Below, one piece after another: positions 16,501 to 24,518 of a stretch of 56,093 nucleotides of DNA. Below the pieces are notes generated by a model, which saw only the letters and a program-made list of their open reading frames with translations, ran no database searches and was not told where the DNA came from. The position numbers were made by a program, and so were the translations under genes. This DNA comes from a virus: positions 1-56,093 of IMG/VR virus record IMGVR_UViG_3300021962_000005; one strand, 5' to 3'. The stretch's first letter is position 1, and each line of letters opens with the position of its first letter.

Positions 16501-18257
16501 CCAGCCCTCATCAGTGAGGCCAACTGTTGCCCAGTGGCGGCAGCTTGCGCAAGTCCGCTGGGGCGAGCAGAGGGCGGGCGGCCTGCTGTCGCCAGCTTCG
16601 CGACGGCAACCGGGTTCTTAGCCATCGAGGCGTAGCCGCCACCAGAGCCGGGCGTGCCGCTTGCGCCAGCGGGAGACTTGCCGCCGTACATTCCAAGCGC
16701 GGCCTGCTGCGCCCTAATAATATTGGCCCAATCCATATCAGTCATGCCGCCGCGAGCACGCTCGGGACGACCACCTGCGCCGTAGTAACCGGGCCGATCC
16801 ACATAACCACCGCGTGCCAAATTGTCAGACCAGACGGGTCCTTCAATCATCCGCTGCGAGCGGATGCCCGCCAGTTTGTCCATTAACTGCTGCCGACGCT
16901 GCTGCCCATAAGCTTCGCCGCTTTCGAGAGGGCGGCCACTATACAGAGACGCCAACTCTGCTTCCCACCCTTCGCGCGTGCCGAGAGACAATCCTTCAGC
17001 CTGCGGAGCGCGATTAATTGGGCCAGCAAACGGCTGGATCGGAATGACGCCGCCAGCAATATTTGGTTGCGGGGACACAAAAGACAAACCAGTTGGGCGA
17101 GCTTCGATTGGAGCAGGGGCAACAGCGGTAATCTGGTGCGGCTGGAAAGCCATCAATCCCGCTTTTGGCGCAATAGGTTTATCTTCAAGTGGACCACCTT
17201 CAGCTTTTTTGGCTGCGTCGGCTGTCGCTTTCTTGTAGTCGACCGTGAGAGCCTTCGCGCCGCCAAGCCCCGGAACCTCAGCTTTTCCAACGGCTTCTGG
17301 ATGCTTCTCGGCAACTTCCTGCGCGGACAACCCAATCTGTGTGCGTTTGTCGCCCTTGTAATTGAAGCTGTAGATGGTTTGACCGTCTTTGGTCTTACCA
17401 ACCGGACGCATGTTCTCCTTGAGACGCTCGTCAGAGAAAAATCCTGCAGGCTGCGTCGTCGTGGTCGTGGATCCGGACAGCGAGCCGGTCCCCATAGCGA
17501 TGTTAGCAAGGAACTGCGCAATTTGGAACGGATAGGCGCGTTCCTGTTGAAACTGATTGTAGAGCGCCTGCAGGCCAGCCTGCTGCGTCTGCTGCTCCGT
17601 AGTGCCCGCAGAAATCTGCGCCTGAGAGCCACCAAGAAGAGCTTGTTGTGCGCCACTCCCCAGACCAGCAAGCTGTTGGCCCGCAGCTAGTTGCCGCTGC
17701 AGATCTTGAGCGACGACCCCCTGCTGACCAGCGGCTGTTTGAATAGCGTTTTGGTACGCCTGCTGATAGATGGGATTGATAGCCTGCGCCATACCAAGAC
17801 CCTGCTGACGGGCCAGATTGGCCATCTGAATGCCTGCGCGGTCTCCACCAAAGGCTCCCGAGCGAATAGCATTGCCTATCGCGCCCTGCGTCTGTTCGGC
17901 CTGCTGCTGCTGCAGCGCGGCAACGGTGGGGGCCACTACAGCTTGAGTATATGGGTTTTGATAGTATTGTATCTGTTCGGGGCTGAGAGCCCCCACATTC
18001 TGCGCACCGCCCATAGTCATACCGGAGGCAGCCTGATAATAGGGCTGCGCCATGCCAGCGGCCTGATTTACGTTAGATAATCCAGCCTGCTGCGTCGCCG
18101 TCATAGGAGCGACGAAGGCGTTCGGGTCTCCGGAATACTGTTGGAAGGGCTGTTTGGCGACGGTATCGGCGCGAGCATTTACTGCGTTGTATCGAGCAAG
18201 TACCTCGGGGGGTATCTGTACCTGCTGCGTAGTAGTTTGCGACTTGCCACCGCCCAT
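13512..18257 (-). CDS. Giant virion protein with two S74-like segments and a lytic transglycosylase domain
   Basis: A 1581-residue protein. Residues 1-250 are glutamine- and alanine-rich helices (QQQQAEQTQ, SGAFGGDRAG). Residues 272-350 look like a Peptidase_S74 intramolecular chaperone: SDERLKEN (S275, K280), YSFNY, GLSAQEV, VDYKKA. A second divergent copy starts at S864 (SDPRVKHDD) with HTFKYN and LDYKRAT. Between them lie GG-rich linkers, and 780-850 is a low-complexity A/G/E stretch. A transglycosylase domain follows at about 970-1090, with AQESGFR (E989), GLTQIKP and YNAGS. The rest is helical, with three GKPEA repeats. It probably digests the cell wall during DNA entry. S74 domains are normally C-terminal, so an internal pair is odd. 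Confidence 0.8.
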   Translation of the reverse strand: MGGGKSQTTTQQVQIPPEVLARYNAVNARADTVAKQPFQQYSGDPNAFVAPMTATQQAGLSNVNQAAGMAQPYYQAASGMTMGGAQNVGALSPEQIQYYQNPYTQAVVAPTVAALQQQQAEQTQGAIGNAIRSGAFGGDRAGIQMANLARQQGLGMAQAINPIYQQAYQNAIQTAAGQQGVVAQDLQRQLAAGQQLAGLGSGAQQALLGGSQAQISAGTTEQQTQQAGLQALYNQFQQERAYPFQIAQFLANIAMGTGSLSGSTTTTTQPAGFFSDERLKENMRPVGKTKDGQTIYSFNYKGDKRTQIGLSAQEVAEKHPEAVGKAEVPGLGGAKALTVDYKKATADAAKKAEGGPLEDKPIAPKAGLMAFQPHQITAVAPAPIEARPTGLSFVSPQPNIAGGVIPIQPFAGPINRAPQAEGLSLGTREGWEAELASLYSGRPLESGEAYGQQRRQQLMDKLAGIRSQRMIEGPVWSDNLARGGYVDRPGYYGAGGRPERARGGMTDMDWANIIRAQQAALGMYGGKSPAGASGTPGSGGGYASMAKNPVAVAKLATAGRPPSARPSGLAQAAATGQQLASLMRAGSGAYDWARNKMSVVPGGGSANLGTAGFNPQRDEWTGGGKSVTTTAPASAARSSLEDMYAAPASDTPIDLGDFARAIELAPFPEDAFEFLARGGRTGYQTKGFVDNETPYANDDESSAEFFSKDEAIKPVNAGSGDFTELLGETIKSGASQPKANPAQPPSNRPQGGDSGVAGLTNLLKTGKSLYDAGSKAASGLGNILGGAEAAGAAGAAEAAGAGLGAAEAAGAGLGALGAEAAGAGAAGALGAEALGAAAAAAPVAAAEALGPAAIAAKIGSLGFSDPRVKHDDGVVGHLFNGQPVHTFKYNNGDNRTRMGLMTTESDRSAVHNIGGLEMLDYKRATDVATGLAPRQAAQTGGLYVDPDMPAEGAVETALNVPRELQPLIAKASAETGIPASIIAAKIAQESGFRKDATGSVGEIGLTQIKPSTARDPGYGMKGVDPESLRDPQANILFGANYLANKARALGLDPSSPEALMAYNAGSAKEKYSRNVMSKAGRYDPAIDAKYADMPAAGAIETAKDVIRPADSRYRFSKEPGQFVKDAPRSAPWRTGGKSLLGSMGVSPDTAEALTSENFVVPALAGIGSMLASTRPTLGGAIGEGLVGGTSAYTALRKQETEEEKAKGPAAVQAETARKTAAETQRLGLYAIPGFGTFYLVEQNGRIRAVTQDEFENLRKSGAEFKQVGAADVPPERLKQINEEIKRTRTPAEPAKVGAGKPEAGKPEAGKPEAGKVTFGYTYTPAIKSMAENEKKVSGNISNQAERNLALESSKDKIKEINAQASASTNDRSNILQVAKDANVIATAEGVAASGTGGEKRIAMLRAMNTIAKMAGKGDAFFGKTISDVGSSDEVLRKARSLSALSRVGTAGQKSYEALNQLAAAFPNANMTSDTIATLTASMIVENQKAIDRNAFWQRYKKDSGGFAANFEEAFKRASPQSKYEAEKKFWIETLKRKSTAAALKELSTNPQEYAKAYDKAKSEQYSGVGRISRYFGVTSYD

Positions 18258-18300
18258 ACCATTTCTCCGTTTTCCGGCCCCAGCCGGTCAGCAGGGGACG

Positions 18301-18813
18301 CTATTCAGCCGCCGGCTTCCATTCTCCGGTCTTCTTCCCATAAAGAAAAAAAGCGCCGGACGGTTCGCCAAAAATTCTGCGGTACATTCTGACCTTTCCC
18401 TCAGTCCTTTGATTGGATAGGACACCAATCGTGAGGGGCATGCCAAGCTCGTCCGAGACTCTTTTAGCAAAATCGCATAACTTTCGAGCCCTCCCGCCGC
18501 TTGCCGCCCTGAAGTCGGGATGGATGAACACGGCGCGTTCTTCGAGAATTTGGTGATCACTATACCATATATTCCCAATTCTCAAAAGGATCGCCCCTTC
18601 CGCAGAACCTCCCGGCTCGCTGATTATGCCGATAATGCCTTTATCGCGGTTCAGAGCTGGCCAAATCTCGTACAGCAGCTTCTCCGGGTTTGGAGAAACG
18701 AAGCCGTTTTCTTCGCAGGCGGCCATCGCGAGAGCCATAATTTCGTCCAGATCGTCCGGAGTTGCTACGCGGACAACAAGATTATTTCGCTTTTCACCCT
18801 TTTTCTCAGCCAA
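18301..18813 (-). CDS. GNAT-family acetyltransferase
   Basis: A 170-residue protein with a GNAT layout: VRVATPDDLDEIMALA opening, a central strand followed by HPDFRAASGGRARKL (the acetyl-CoA loop R-x-x-G region) leading into helix 3, and a C-terminal RMYRRIFG. Related acetyltransferases occur among structural genes of several podoviruses. The substrate cannot be predicted. Protein N-acetylation of host or virion components is the usual suggestion. Confidence 0.78.
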   Translation of the reverse strand: MAEKKGEKRNNLVVRVATPDDLDEIMALAMAACEENGFVSPNPEKLLYEIWPALNRDKGIIGIISEPGGSAEGAILLRIGNIWYSDHQILEERAVFIHPDFRAASGGRARKLCDFAKRVSDELGMPLTIGVLSNQRTEGKVRMYRRIFGEPSGAFFLYGKKTGEWKPAAE

Positions 18814-18826
18814 GTGACCCTCTCCT

Positions 18827-19522
18827 CTAGTCTTTCTTGGGTCCGGGCAGCTTCTGAAGCGTCTTTATTGTTTCAGAACGGGTACCCTTTACCCACTCAT
18901 CCAGAGCCGCGTGGCCCCGGTCGATGTCGCCGTTACCAGCCCACATGACTTCTTCGGGAGACAGGACGTATTCGCCGCCAGCGGCGACAATAGCAACCGG
19001 ATCCCCCTCCTGTTCAGCGCCAGTTATTGCAGCGCCTCCCGCGTTCTTAAACATAATTTTGACTGCGCGAAAGCCAGCCATGGTGTTACCCTCACCCAGA
19101 GATGAAACAATGTCCGCCGGGATGACATACGCGCCACTTGGGACGTGCATCGGCAAGTGGTCTGTGCGCCCAGCCACGGGACTGTGAATAGGCCCGACGT
19201 GCAGCTTTTCCGGAGCACCGGTCGGAAGGGGCGCTTTTGTTGGTCCGCCTGTCTTTTTCTTTTCCGGGTCGTCAATCCAGAACATCTTGTCGACGTTCAG
19301 TGAATTGACGTGCGGCAAGCCTTTCGGAGCCGGAGCCAAGTCGCGAAGTTCTTTCGGTACGTCATTGACGTTTGGCATTTTTGCCTTTCCGCCAGCCTGC
19401 CGCGCCTTCCGCGCAGTTTCAAGTGCCGCCGCAACAGCCTGCTTCTGCGGGTGACCGGCCTTCACCATCTCCGAAATATTGGAGCTGATTGTCTTCTGAG
19501 AGGAACCGTGTTTCAAAGGCAT
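18827..19522 (-). CDS. Virion-associated protein of unknown function
   Basis: A 231-residue protein. The N-terminal 40 residues (MPLKHGSSQKTISSNI, then KAGHPQKQAVAAAL) form a helical motif seen at the start of many phage hypothetical proteins. A proline- and lysine-rich linker follows, then a compact C-terminal region with repeated beta-turn segments (VPSGAYVIPADIV, AAGGEYVLSPEEV), which look like two copies of one GxYVIPxD/EE unit. It lies between the GNAT enzyme and a structural protein with spacings under 15 bases, so a virion or assembly role is inferred. Confidence 0.65.
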   Translation of the reverse strand: MPLKHGSSQKTISSNISEMVKAGHPQKQAVAAALETARKARQAGGKAKMPNVNDVPKELRDLAPAPKGLPHVNSLNVDKMFWIDDPEKKKTGGPTKAPLPTGAPEKLHVGPIHSPVAGRTDHLPMHVPSGAYVIPADIVSSLGEGNTMAGFRAVKIMFKNAGGAAITGAEQEGDPVAIVAAGGEYVLSPEEVMWAGNGDIDRGHAALDEWVKGTRSETIKTLQKLPGPKKD

Positions 19523-19524
19523 GA

Positions 19525-20817
19525 TTACACCGTCAGATTGTAGAACGATAAAGCGCCCGTCGCCGCGCCAACGGGGCTGTTGTTTAAGCCCCTAGCCGCA
19601 AGAGTGTAGGTGTCGCTTGCGCCAAACCCATTGCCAGACAAAGCCGCTGTGTAGCCAAGCTGCAAATCAAAGTTGTAGCCCGTGTGCACATCGGTGCTGA
19701 AGGTGGACTGAGACGAGTCGGCGGCGTAGGAGGTCTGGACAATGTTGTTGGCTGTTGCTGTTGCAGAAGTCGCAGAGAAGTCAACGTCTACTTGGCCATT
19801 GGCAAGAGCCGACCCGCCCCACGTTGCCCCCGTCAGTGTGGCGTTTTTTATAAGGGCGACTTCATACCCCGTCGCGCCGCTGGATGTTGGATAAAGCTGA
19901 ATGCCTTCTGGCAGCACAACCGCTCCATAATAGGAGGAATTGACCCGGATTGACAGAAGGGGAGTAAACGTCAAGCCCGTATTGTTGGCGATTGTTATAC
20001 CATTGGCGTCTCGTCTGGCAACAAATCTCTGCGAAGTCTGTTGATAGCCAGCTTCGGAAATTACCGTGGAACAGATCATCTGTAGCGTCGCTGCCGCTGC
20101 GGTTGTGTCGGTTGTCACTATTTCATAGCGAAGCGGCAAAATAGCTGTTTGCATATAAACATCAGTGCCAATATTGGAGTTCTCAAACGTATGGCAAACA
20201 ACATACTGGCCATTGATAACAAAACCGCAGCGAACATTACCTACGCCCAGCCACTCGAAATCAAACCACAAAATCTGTGTTTTTGTGAGATCTAGCGTGA
20301 CGCCAGAAGGCCCAGAGCCGTCGAGCTTGTCGCCATTCCAACTTGCCTGCGCGACGTAGCGGCTGTCGTCAACGGATCCGCCAGTGTATGTGCGAATAAC
20401 AAACGTGACACCGTTTGCGCCCTGCTCAAGGTAGACGCCGTTGTACGCGCCAAAGTACCCAACCCGCTGGCGTAAATTTGTAGCAGCCCCCGCCATACTG
20501 AATGTTTGCAGAGTCAATAAGCTCTTGCCCGGCTGATACGGGAATACCCGCTTCGACTGCGCCATAGATGTCGAGCCAGACGTTGTTGTGACAGACAAAT
20601 TAACCGATGATTTATTCGTATTATATGTGTTTGTCCCACCATTTGCTGTGACGTAACTATACTGCGGGTCTGCCCCAAAACGCGACTGGCTATCAAAAAT
20701 AGTATATGGTTGAGAGATGCGAAGACGGCCAAATGCGTCTACCGTCCCGCCGCCAAACTGAGTGTAGGTGGCGTTGTTTACAGATGAACCATACGGAGGG
20801 TAAACCGTTATTGTCAT
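19525..20817 (-). CDS. Virion structural protein (beta-rich; marine-phage type)
   Basis: A 430-residue beta-rich protein with the opening DAFGRLRISQPYTIFDSQSR, a motif I recall from structural proteins of aquatic phages. The middle alternates V/T strands with G/N turns and includes WFDFEWLGVGNVRCGFVINGQ, resembling a jelly-roll carbohydrate-binding or fibre fold. It overlaps the upstream 139-residue gene by 4 bases (ATGA-type). Tail fibre, fibre base or capsid decoration are all possible; the family attribution is from memory of sequence patterns. Confidence 0.65.
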   Translation of the reverse strand: MTITVYPPYGSSVNNATYTQFGGGTVDAFGRLRISQPYTIFDSQSRFGADPQYSYVTANGGTNTYNTNKSSVNLSVTTTSGSTSMAQSKRVFPYQPGKSLLTLQTFSMAGAATNLRQRVGYFGAYNGVYLEQGANGVTFVIRTYTGGSVDDSRYVAQASWNGDKLDGSGPSGVTLDLTKTQILWFDFEWLGVGNVRCGFVINGQYVVCHTFENSNIGTDVYMQTAILPLRYEIVTTDTTAAAATLQMICSTVISEAGYQQTSQRFVARRDANGITIANNTGLTFTPLLSIRVNSSYYGAVVLPEGIQLYPTSSGATGYEVALIKNATLTGATWGGSALANGQVDVDFSATSATATANNIVQTSYAADSSQSTFSTDVHTGYNFDLQLGYTAALSGNGFGASDTYTLAARGLNNSPVGAATGALSFYNLTV

Positions 20818-21233
20818 TGGCCCGGCCCCCCTCCAACCTTAATGGTTACCGTAGACGCCGACGCTTGCGCCTGAACGCTACCGCCAGCAGATAACACCTG
20901 TTGGCCCGTCCACTGAACTGTCGTATTGCCGGGTATCGGGGCATTGTAAAATACGGCGTTTGCGGCTCCAGCACTTTCACCAGACGGCACAAGACACACT
21001 GTAAATGTCGCCGACGCTCCAGACGTATTGCAAATTTCTATATCGACAATGGCCGTCTGCCTGCCAGACGGGACAGCATATAAAGTTCCAAACGATCCGG
21101 TTGTTGCGGCACCGGAGCTTAATGGAGTGCCGCGAGAGTAATTCCACAATCCCGTAGCGGCGATGCCGATGTTGTTTATCGCAACGACGCCGTTCTTTTG
21201 AGTTGTTAGAATGTCATCGAGTGACGCGGCCAT
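20814..21233 (-). CDS. Small beta-rich virion protein
   Basis: A 139-residue protein, mostly beta strands with S/T/G/A turns, and a central IVDIEICNTSGASATFTVCLV strand pair typical of small jelly-roll or Ig-like virion components. It shares one base with the upstream 697-residue nozzle-like gene and overlaps the downstream structural gene by 4 bases, so all three are translated together. It is probably an accessory tail protein. No enzymatic motif was found. Confidence 0.65.
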   Translation of the reverse strand: MAASLDDILTTQKNGVVAINNIGIAATGLWNYSRGTPLSSGAATTGSFGTLYAVPSGRQTAIVDIEICNTSGASATFTVCLVPSGESAGAANAVFYNAPIPGNTTVQWTGQQVLSAGGSVQAQASASTVTIKVGGGPGQ

Positions 21234-23326
21234 CAGTATTTCCCATCAACCTGCGAACGGTAGCGAATATTTCCAAGTCGCCAGAAAGTGTCAATGTCTG
21301 TGCTCTCCAGCTTGACAGACAACAACCGAGCACGAATACGGGGCGTGATAAACTTCGTACCGGCGGTCATGATGTAGGGACCATACTCTATAGGCGTGTC
21401 GCCGGGGTAGTCTGCCCCGTAGAATGTAATGTTGACGTTTGCGCCCTGCGTGCCGCCGAAATAGCCCCACTTCATGTCAGGCCAGACCTGATCAATGAAC
21501 ATCTTCACGTCGGCCTCGTTGACTGCGAAGTAGCCAGTTTGGAATGATGATACCATAGGTCTTGTGTCAGCGTTCTGAGAAGTCTCATGCTGATAGATGT
21601 GCTGATCAAGCGCTGCCCCGATAGGGGGACCAAGGACGCTCTCGTTGATCCAAGCGGTGCGAGAAACATATGGATTGTCGTCCGTATTGAAACCGTAGTC
21701 CCACTGATCAATCAACGTGTTATATTTGAGATAGCCGTAATTCTCACCGCCATTACTCGTGGTTGGGAAGAACCACATGATTTCGCCAAAGCGACTGTTT
21801 GCAGCGAAACGTATTTTATCAAGATTGTTTGTGTCCAGTTCCTGAAAGACAACATCCCAGACGGGACAACGGATCGGCTCAACTCCGCCGCCAGCTAGGC
21901 GATAGAATTGACTTGGCCCCATCCAGTAGACCGCGCCGCCCACAGAGCCTGCGGCCTTTGCGCCGATTAGGCCGCATCCATTGCCGATCTCGTTGAACTG
22001 ATAGACGTATGGTGGCCCAGAATACTGCATGGCCCAGACGCCAATGTCTGTCCAAATGAGACCCTGCTGCGGCCCCTGAATACATTGGACGATGCGGGAA
22101 CCCTTCGGAATGCGGTAGGATCCCGCCTGATTGGTGACAAGCGCAATCCACGAATTGTAGTTGTCGACGTCGCACCAGCGAATAAGAAGCGGATCCTTGA
22201 TGCCTGTGAACGTAGAGCCCCACGCAACAATCTGACGCTGCGGCATTGCGACAAACATACCGTCGTTGACCGGAGGAGCGTTCGGTATCACTAGGGCCAC
22301 AGGGTCGCCACTTGGCGGGCTCCACTGATAAATTGGGCCGTTGTTGGGACACGAGATCAGCGTGTCACCCCAATTGTCGAGGGTCCAGTCGGTAGCATTT
22401 ATAGGCGTCCCAATTCCTGCAATTGGCGGAATACCAGACCCATACGCGCCCCCACCATACGGGCCAGTGCCGAACCCAGTGCCAGCCGGGATAGGGCCAA
22501 TCCCGTTGTAGAATATCGCGTATAGGTTTCCCCCGTTTTCAGACACGCTCGCAGTTGCCGTGGCTTCGGTGCTGCCAGCAATAGTGAATTGCGAGGAACT
22601 GATAACTCCGCGGACGATGTAATTTCCGTAAAGCGTAATGCCGCCGACAAGCGTCGCGATCAGCACGGGGAAATTTCCCCCCGCAACCAGCCCGTGATCG
22701 GCGAGCGTAACAGTAACGGTATTGGATCCGCTCGTTGTGGCGTAGACGGCTGTCGCTCCGCCACCACTTACCGTAGACGTGGCGTATTGCGGGTCGCCAA
22801 GAGCGTCCTTGGCATAGATTTCATACTGATTTGCAGACGCGCCTGAGTTATAGACCTGATACTGACCAAAAAGAACAAGCCCCCCGACGCTAATCTCCGT
22901 TCTAATGTCGATGGCGTCATACGGGTCAGCCTGTCGGCCAGTGTCCGTTATGATGACTTCGTTGCTGCCGGCGACTGTCGAAAAGGCAACAGCGATGTCG
23001 ACAACCGTTGTCTGTGGCGTGATGTCGTTTTGAGCCCCGGAGACAATAACACTAAGGGCCTGCCCGCCCCCCGCAGCAATGCCTTCCGCGCCAACGCCAA
23101 GATATGAATTGGCATTTATATCTTCCCACGCCCAAAGGTTTCGGATGATAGACCCGATTGTGTTCGGAAAATATTTTGTCCAGCCCCCGAGCTTCTGGAT
23201 GATTGCCCCTAGCGAACGGTCCGGAACAAAGCGAACAAGCTGGCTTTCCGATATGGCCGCCTCATTGAGGGCGGGCGTCTTATTCTGATCGACGCCGGGA
23301 ATGAGCTTTAGCGATGAGTGGGGCAT
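21233..23326 (-). CDS. Tail nozzle / packaged-DNA stabilisation-like protein
   Basis: A 697-residue protein with an opening (LIPGVDQNKTP, then LVRFVPDRSLGAIIQKLGGW) typical of the large tail protein that follows the adaptor in many podoviruses (T7 gp12 or P22 gp10 position). The body is beta-rich with aromatic motifs (WTLDNWGDTLISCPNNGPIY, VAWGSTFTG) spaced like propeller blades, followed by a C-terminal beta region. It is encoded 3 bases downstream of the adaptor-like gene, which supports a tail-tube role. Assignment to the nozzle is by position and pattern. Confidence 0.65.
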   Translation of the reverse strand: MPHSSLKLIPGVDQNKTPALNEAAISESQLVRFVPDRSLGAIIQKLGGWTKYFPNTIGSIIRNLWAWEDINANSYLGVGAEGIAAGGGQALSVIVSGAQNDITPQTTVVDIAVAFSTVAGSNEVIITDTGRQADPYDAIDIRTEISVGGLVLFGQYQVYNSGASANQYEIYAKDALGDPQYATSTVSGGGATAVYATTSGSNTVTVTLADHGLVAGGNFPVLIATLVGGITLYGNYIVRGVISSSQFTIAGSTEATATASVSENGGNLYAIFYNGIGPIPAGTGFGTGPYGGGAYGSGIPPIAGIGTPINATDWTLDNWGDTLISCPNNGPIYQWSPPSGDPVALVIPNAPPVNDGMFVAMPQRQIVAWGSTFTGIKDPLLIRWCDVDNYNSWIALVTNQAGSYRIPKGSRIVQCIQGPQQGLIWTDIGVWAMQYSGPPYVYQFNEIGNGCGLIGAKAAGSVGGAVYWMGPSQFYRLAGGGVEPIRCPVWDVVFQELDTNNLDKIRFAANSRFGEIMWFFPTTSNGGENYGYLKYNTLIDQWDYGFNTDDNPYVSRTAWINESVLGPPIGAALDQHIYQHETSQNADTRPMVSSFQTGYFAVNEADVKMFIDQVWPDMKWGYFGGTQGANVNITFYGADYPGDTPIEYGPYIMTAGTKFITPRIRARLLSVKLESTDIDTFWRLGNIRYRSQVDGKY

Positions 23327-23329
23327 TCA

Positions 23330-24043
23330 TCACCTCGTCGGCGTGGCAAGTGGCGACGGGGACTGAGACGACCACGCGGACGCCTCAAACTTCTTCCGGA
23401 CCTCTTCAGACAGAGCCCCCTTCAGCAAGGTCTGATACTGACCCTCATAGCTCTGCGCCATGGCAGGATCGTCGGACTGTCTGCCAAAGTTTCGCTGGTA
23501 TGCCGAAATATAAACCATGCTGGCCATGATGAAGAGGTCTGGCAAGTAGTCCGAGATGAATGTCGTCGTATTGGAGTTAGACAAGCTCGCCGGGCGCTGC
23601 GTGCCAACGATCTCTACATAATAGGTGTCATCGGAAAACGGGCCGACGTAGAACAAGTTGTCATTGAACGGCGCAAAATATTTCGGAAATCCTGTGGCCG
23701 AGGAGGATCCGTAAACATTATCGAGAAACTCTTTTGTCGCCGGCAGTAACGCGTTTCTGACACCAGCGTCAGGGTCAGACGTCCCGGAGGGAGTAATGAC
23801 ATTGATCTGCTCAGATACCACCAGAGTGCCGGCGGGGACAGTTATCGTGCGCGTTCCACTTGCTAACTGATAACCCGTCACTGCGGTCGATGTTTGGAGC
23901 AGGTCAAGGTCGCGGTAAATCCGGTTTTCAGCGTAGGTTATGGCCTGCGGCAGGACAATCAGAAAATCGGCGTTCGTCTCCTCGACCACGGCCATCGTCG
24001 CGATCTGGGTCTTGTAGGTCGAGTAAGTCAGGCCGGTAGTCAT
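23330..24043 (-). CDS. Head-tail adaptor-like protein (SU10 adaptor type)
   Basis: A 237-residue protein with the pattern of podovirus adaptor proteins: TYKTQIATMAVVEE, then an AITYAENRIYRDLDLL helix, a beta region with PSGTSDPDAG, and a C-terminal helical half (LPDLFIMASMVYISAYQRNFG) followed by repeated Q/E helices. Such proteins form a dodecameric ring under the portal and link to the nozzle. It precedes the nozzle-like gene by 3 bases. A second adaptor-like gene is at 30809-31501, so the two probably occupy different rings. Confidence 0.7.
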   Translation of the reverse strand: MTTGLTYSTYKTQIATMAVVEETNADFLIVLPQAITYAENRIYRDLDLLQTSTAVTGYQLASGTRTITVPAGTLVVSEQINVITPSGTSDPDAGVRNALLPATKEFLDNVYGSSSATGFPKYFAPFNDNLFYVGPFSDDTYYVEIVGTQRPASLSNSNTTTFISDYLPDLFIMASMVYISAYQRNFGRQSDDPAMAQSYEGQYQTLLKGALSEEVRKKFEASAWSSQSPSPLATPTR

Positions 24044-24074
24044 GAAATTCTCCGATAATGGCGCATAATATCAC

Positions 24075-24299
24075 TTATTTACCGGCTTTGCACCACCCCT
24101 GACGCCGAGCGTTATTCACCTTAACCTCGACAATAGTCTGGTCAGTATCCTTTGACGACCAGCCAACTGGCTTCCAGACTTCGCAGACTGCCGAATTAGT
24201 CGCGACGATGCCCGTCATTTTCGCGCAACCGCTCAGGGTCACGGCTGACAGCATCGCCAGCGGCAATAGCATTTTGCGTGCGATTGAGAACATCCGCAT
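24075..24299 (-). CDS. Outer-membrane spanin (Rz1-like lipoprotein)
   Basis: A 74-residue lipoprotein. The ATG at 24299 (or 24293) opens a lipoprotein signal MRMFSIARKMLLPLAMLSAV with lipobox LSGC; the cysteine would be lipidated and anchored in the outer membrane. The first half is embedded in another frame inside the Rz-like gene (24196-24429), the standard Rz/Rz1 arrangement. The short periplasmic tail carries VEVKVNNAR. Spanins fuse the inner and outer membranes in the last step of lysis. A longer in-frame ORF to 24377 lacks a signal at its start and is not preferred. Confidence 0.8.
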   Translation of the reverse strand: MRMFSIARKMLLPLAMLSAVTLSGCAKMTGIVATNSAVCEVWKPVGWSSKDTDQTIVEVKVNNARRQGWCKAGK

Positions 24300-24429
24300 T
24301 GTTTTCAGCCTCAATTTTCTGTTTAGCGTCCCTGCGCCCCTTGCCGTAGATCGTAAGGATCGCCGCCAAAAGACCAATAACAGCCGCAGCCCAACGCATA
24401 ATCGGGCTTACAAACCAGTTCATTAGCAT
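24196..24429 (-). CDS. Inner-membrane spanin (Rz-like)
   Basis: A 77-residue protein with an N-terminal membrane segment (MRWAAAVIGLLAAILTIYG, about 9-28) and a periplasmic charged coiled coil (RRDAKQKIEAENNADVLN), ending in DPERLRENDGHRRD, the C-terminus commonly seen in Rz-type spanins. The start may be ATG 24429 or ATG 24423; the latter overlaps the stop of the 31-residue ORF as TAATG. Rz1 is encoded in the +1 frame across its 3' half. With Rz1 it completes host lysis. Confidence 0.85.
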   Translation of the reverse strand: MLMNWFVSPIMRWAAAVIGLLAAILTIYGKGRRDAKQKIEAENNADVLNRTQNAIAAGDAVSRDPERLRENDGHRRD

Positions 24430-24518
24430 TTTTTACCCCAAATCAGAAGGGCAATGACACACAAGGTTAGCGCAATGCTGATGGCATCACCCATAGATAC
24501 AACAATACCTGTATTCAT
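24423..24518 (-). CDS. 31-residue hydrophobic peptide in the lysis cassette
   Basis: The ATG at 24518 overlaps the endolysin stop (TGATG) and the stop overlaps the spanin ATG (TAATG), so the frame is coupled at both ends. The product is MNTGIVVSMGD followed by a single hydrophobic helix (AISIALTLCVIALLIW) and GKKC. A holin or holin-regulator is a reasonable guess from position. It is very short, but the double overlap is hard to explain otherwise. Confidence 0.6.
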   Translation of the reverse strand: MNTGIVVSMGDAISIALTLCVIALLIWGKKC

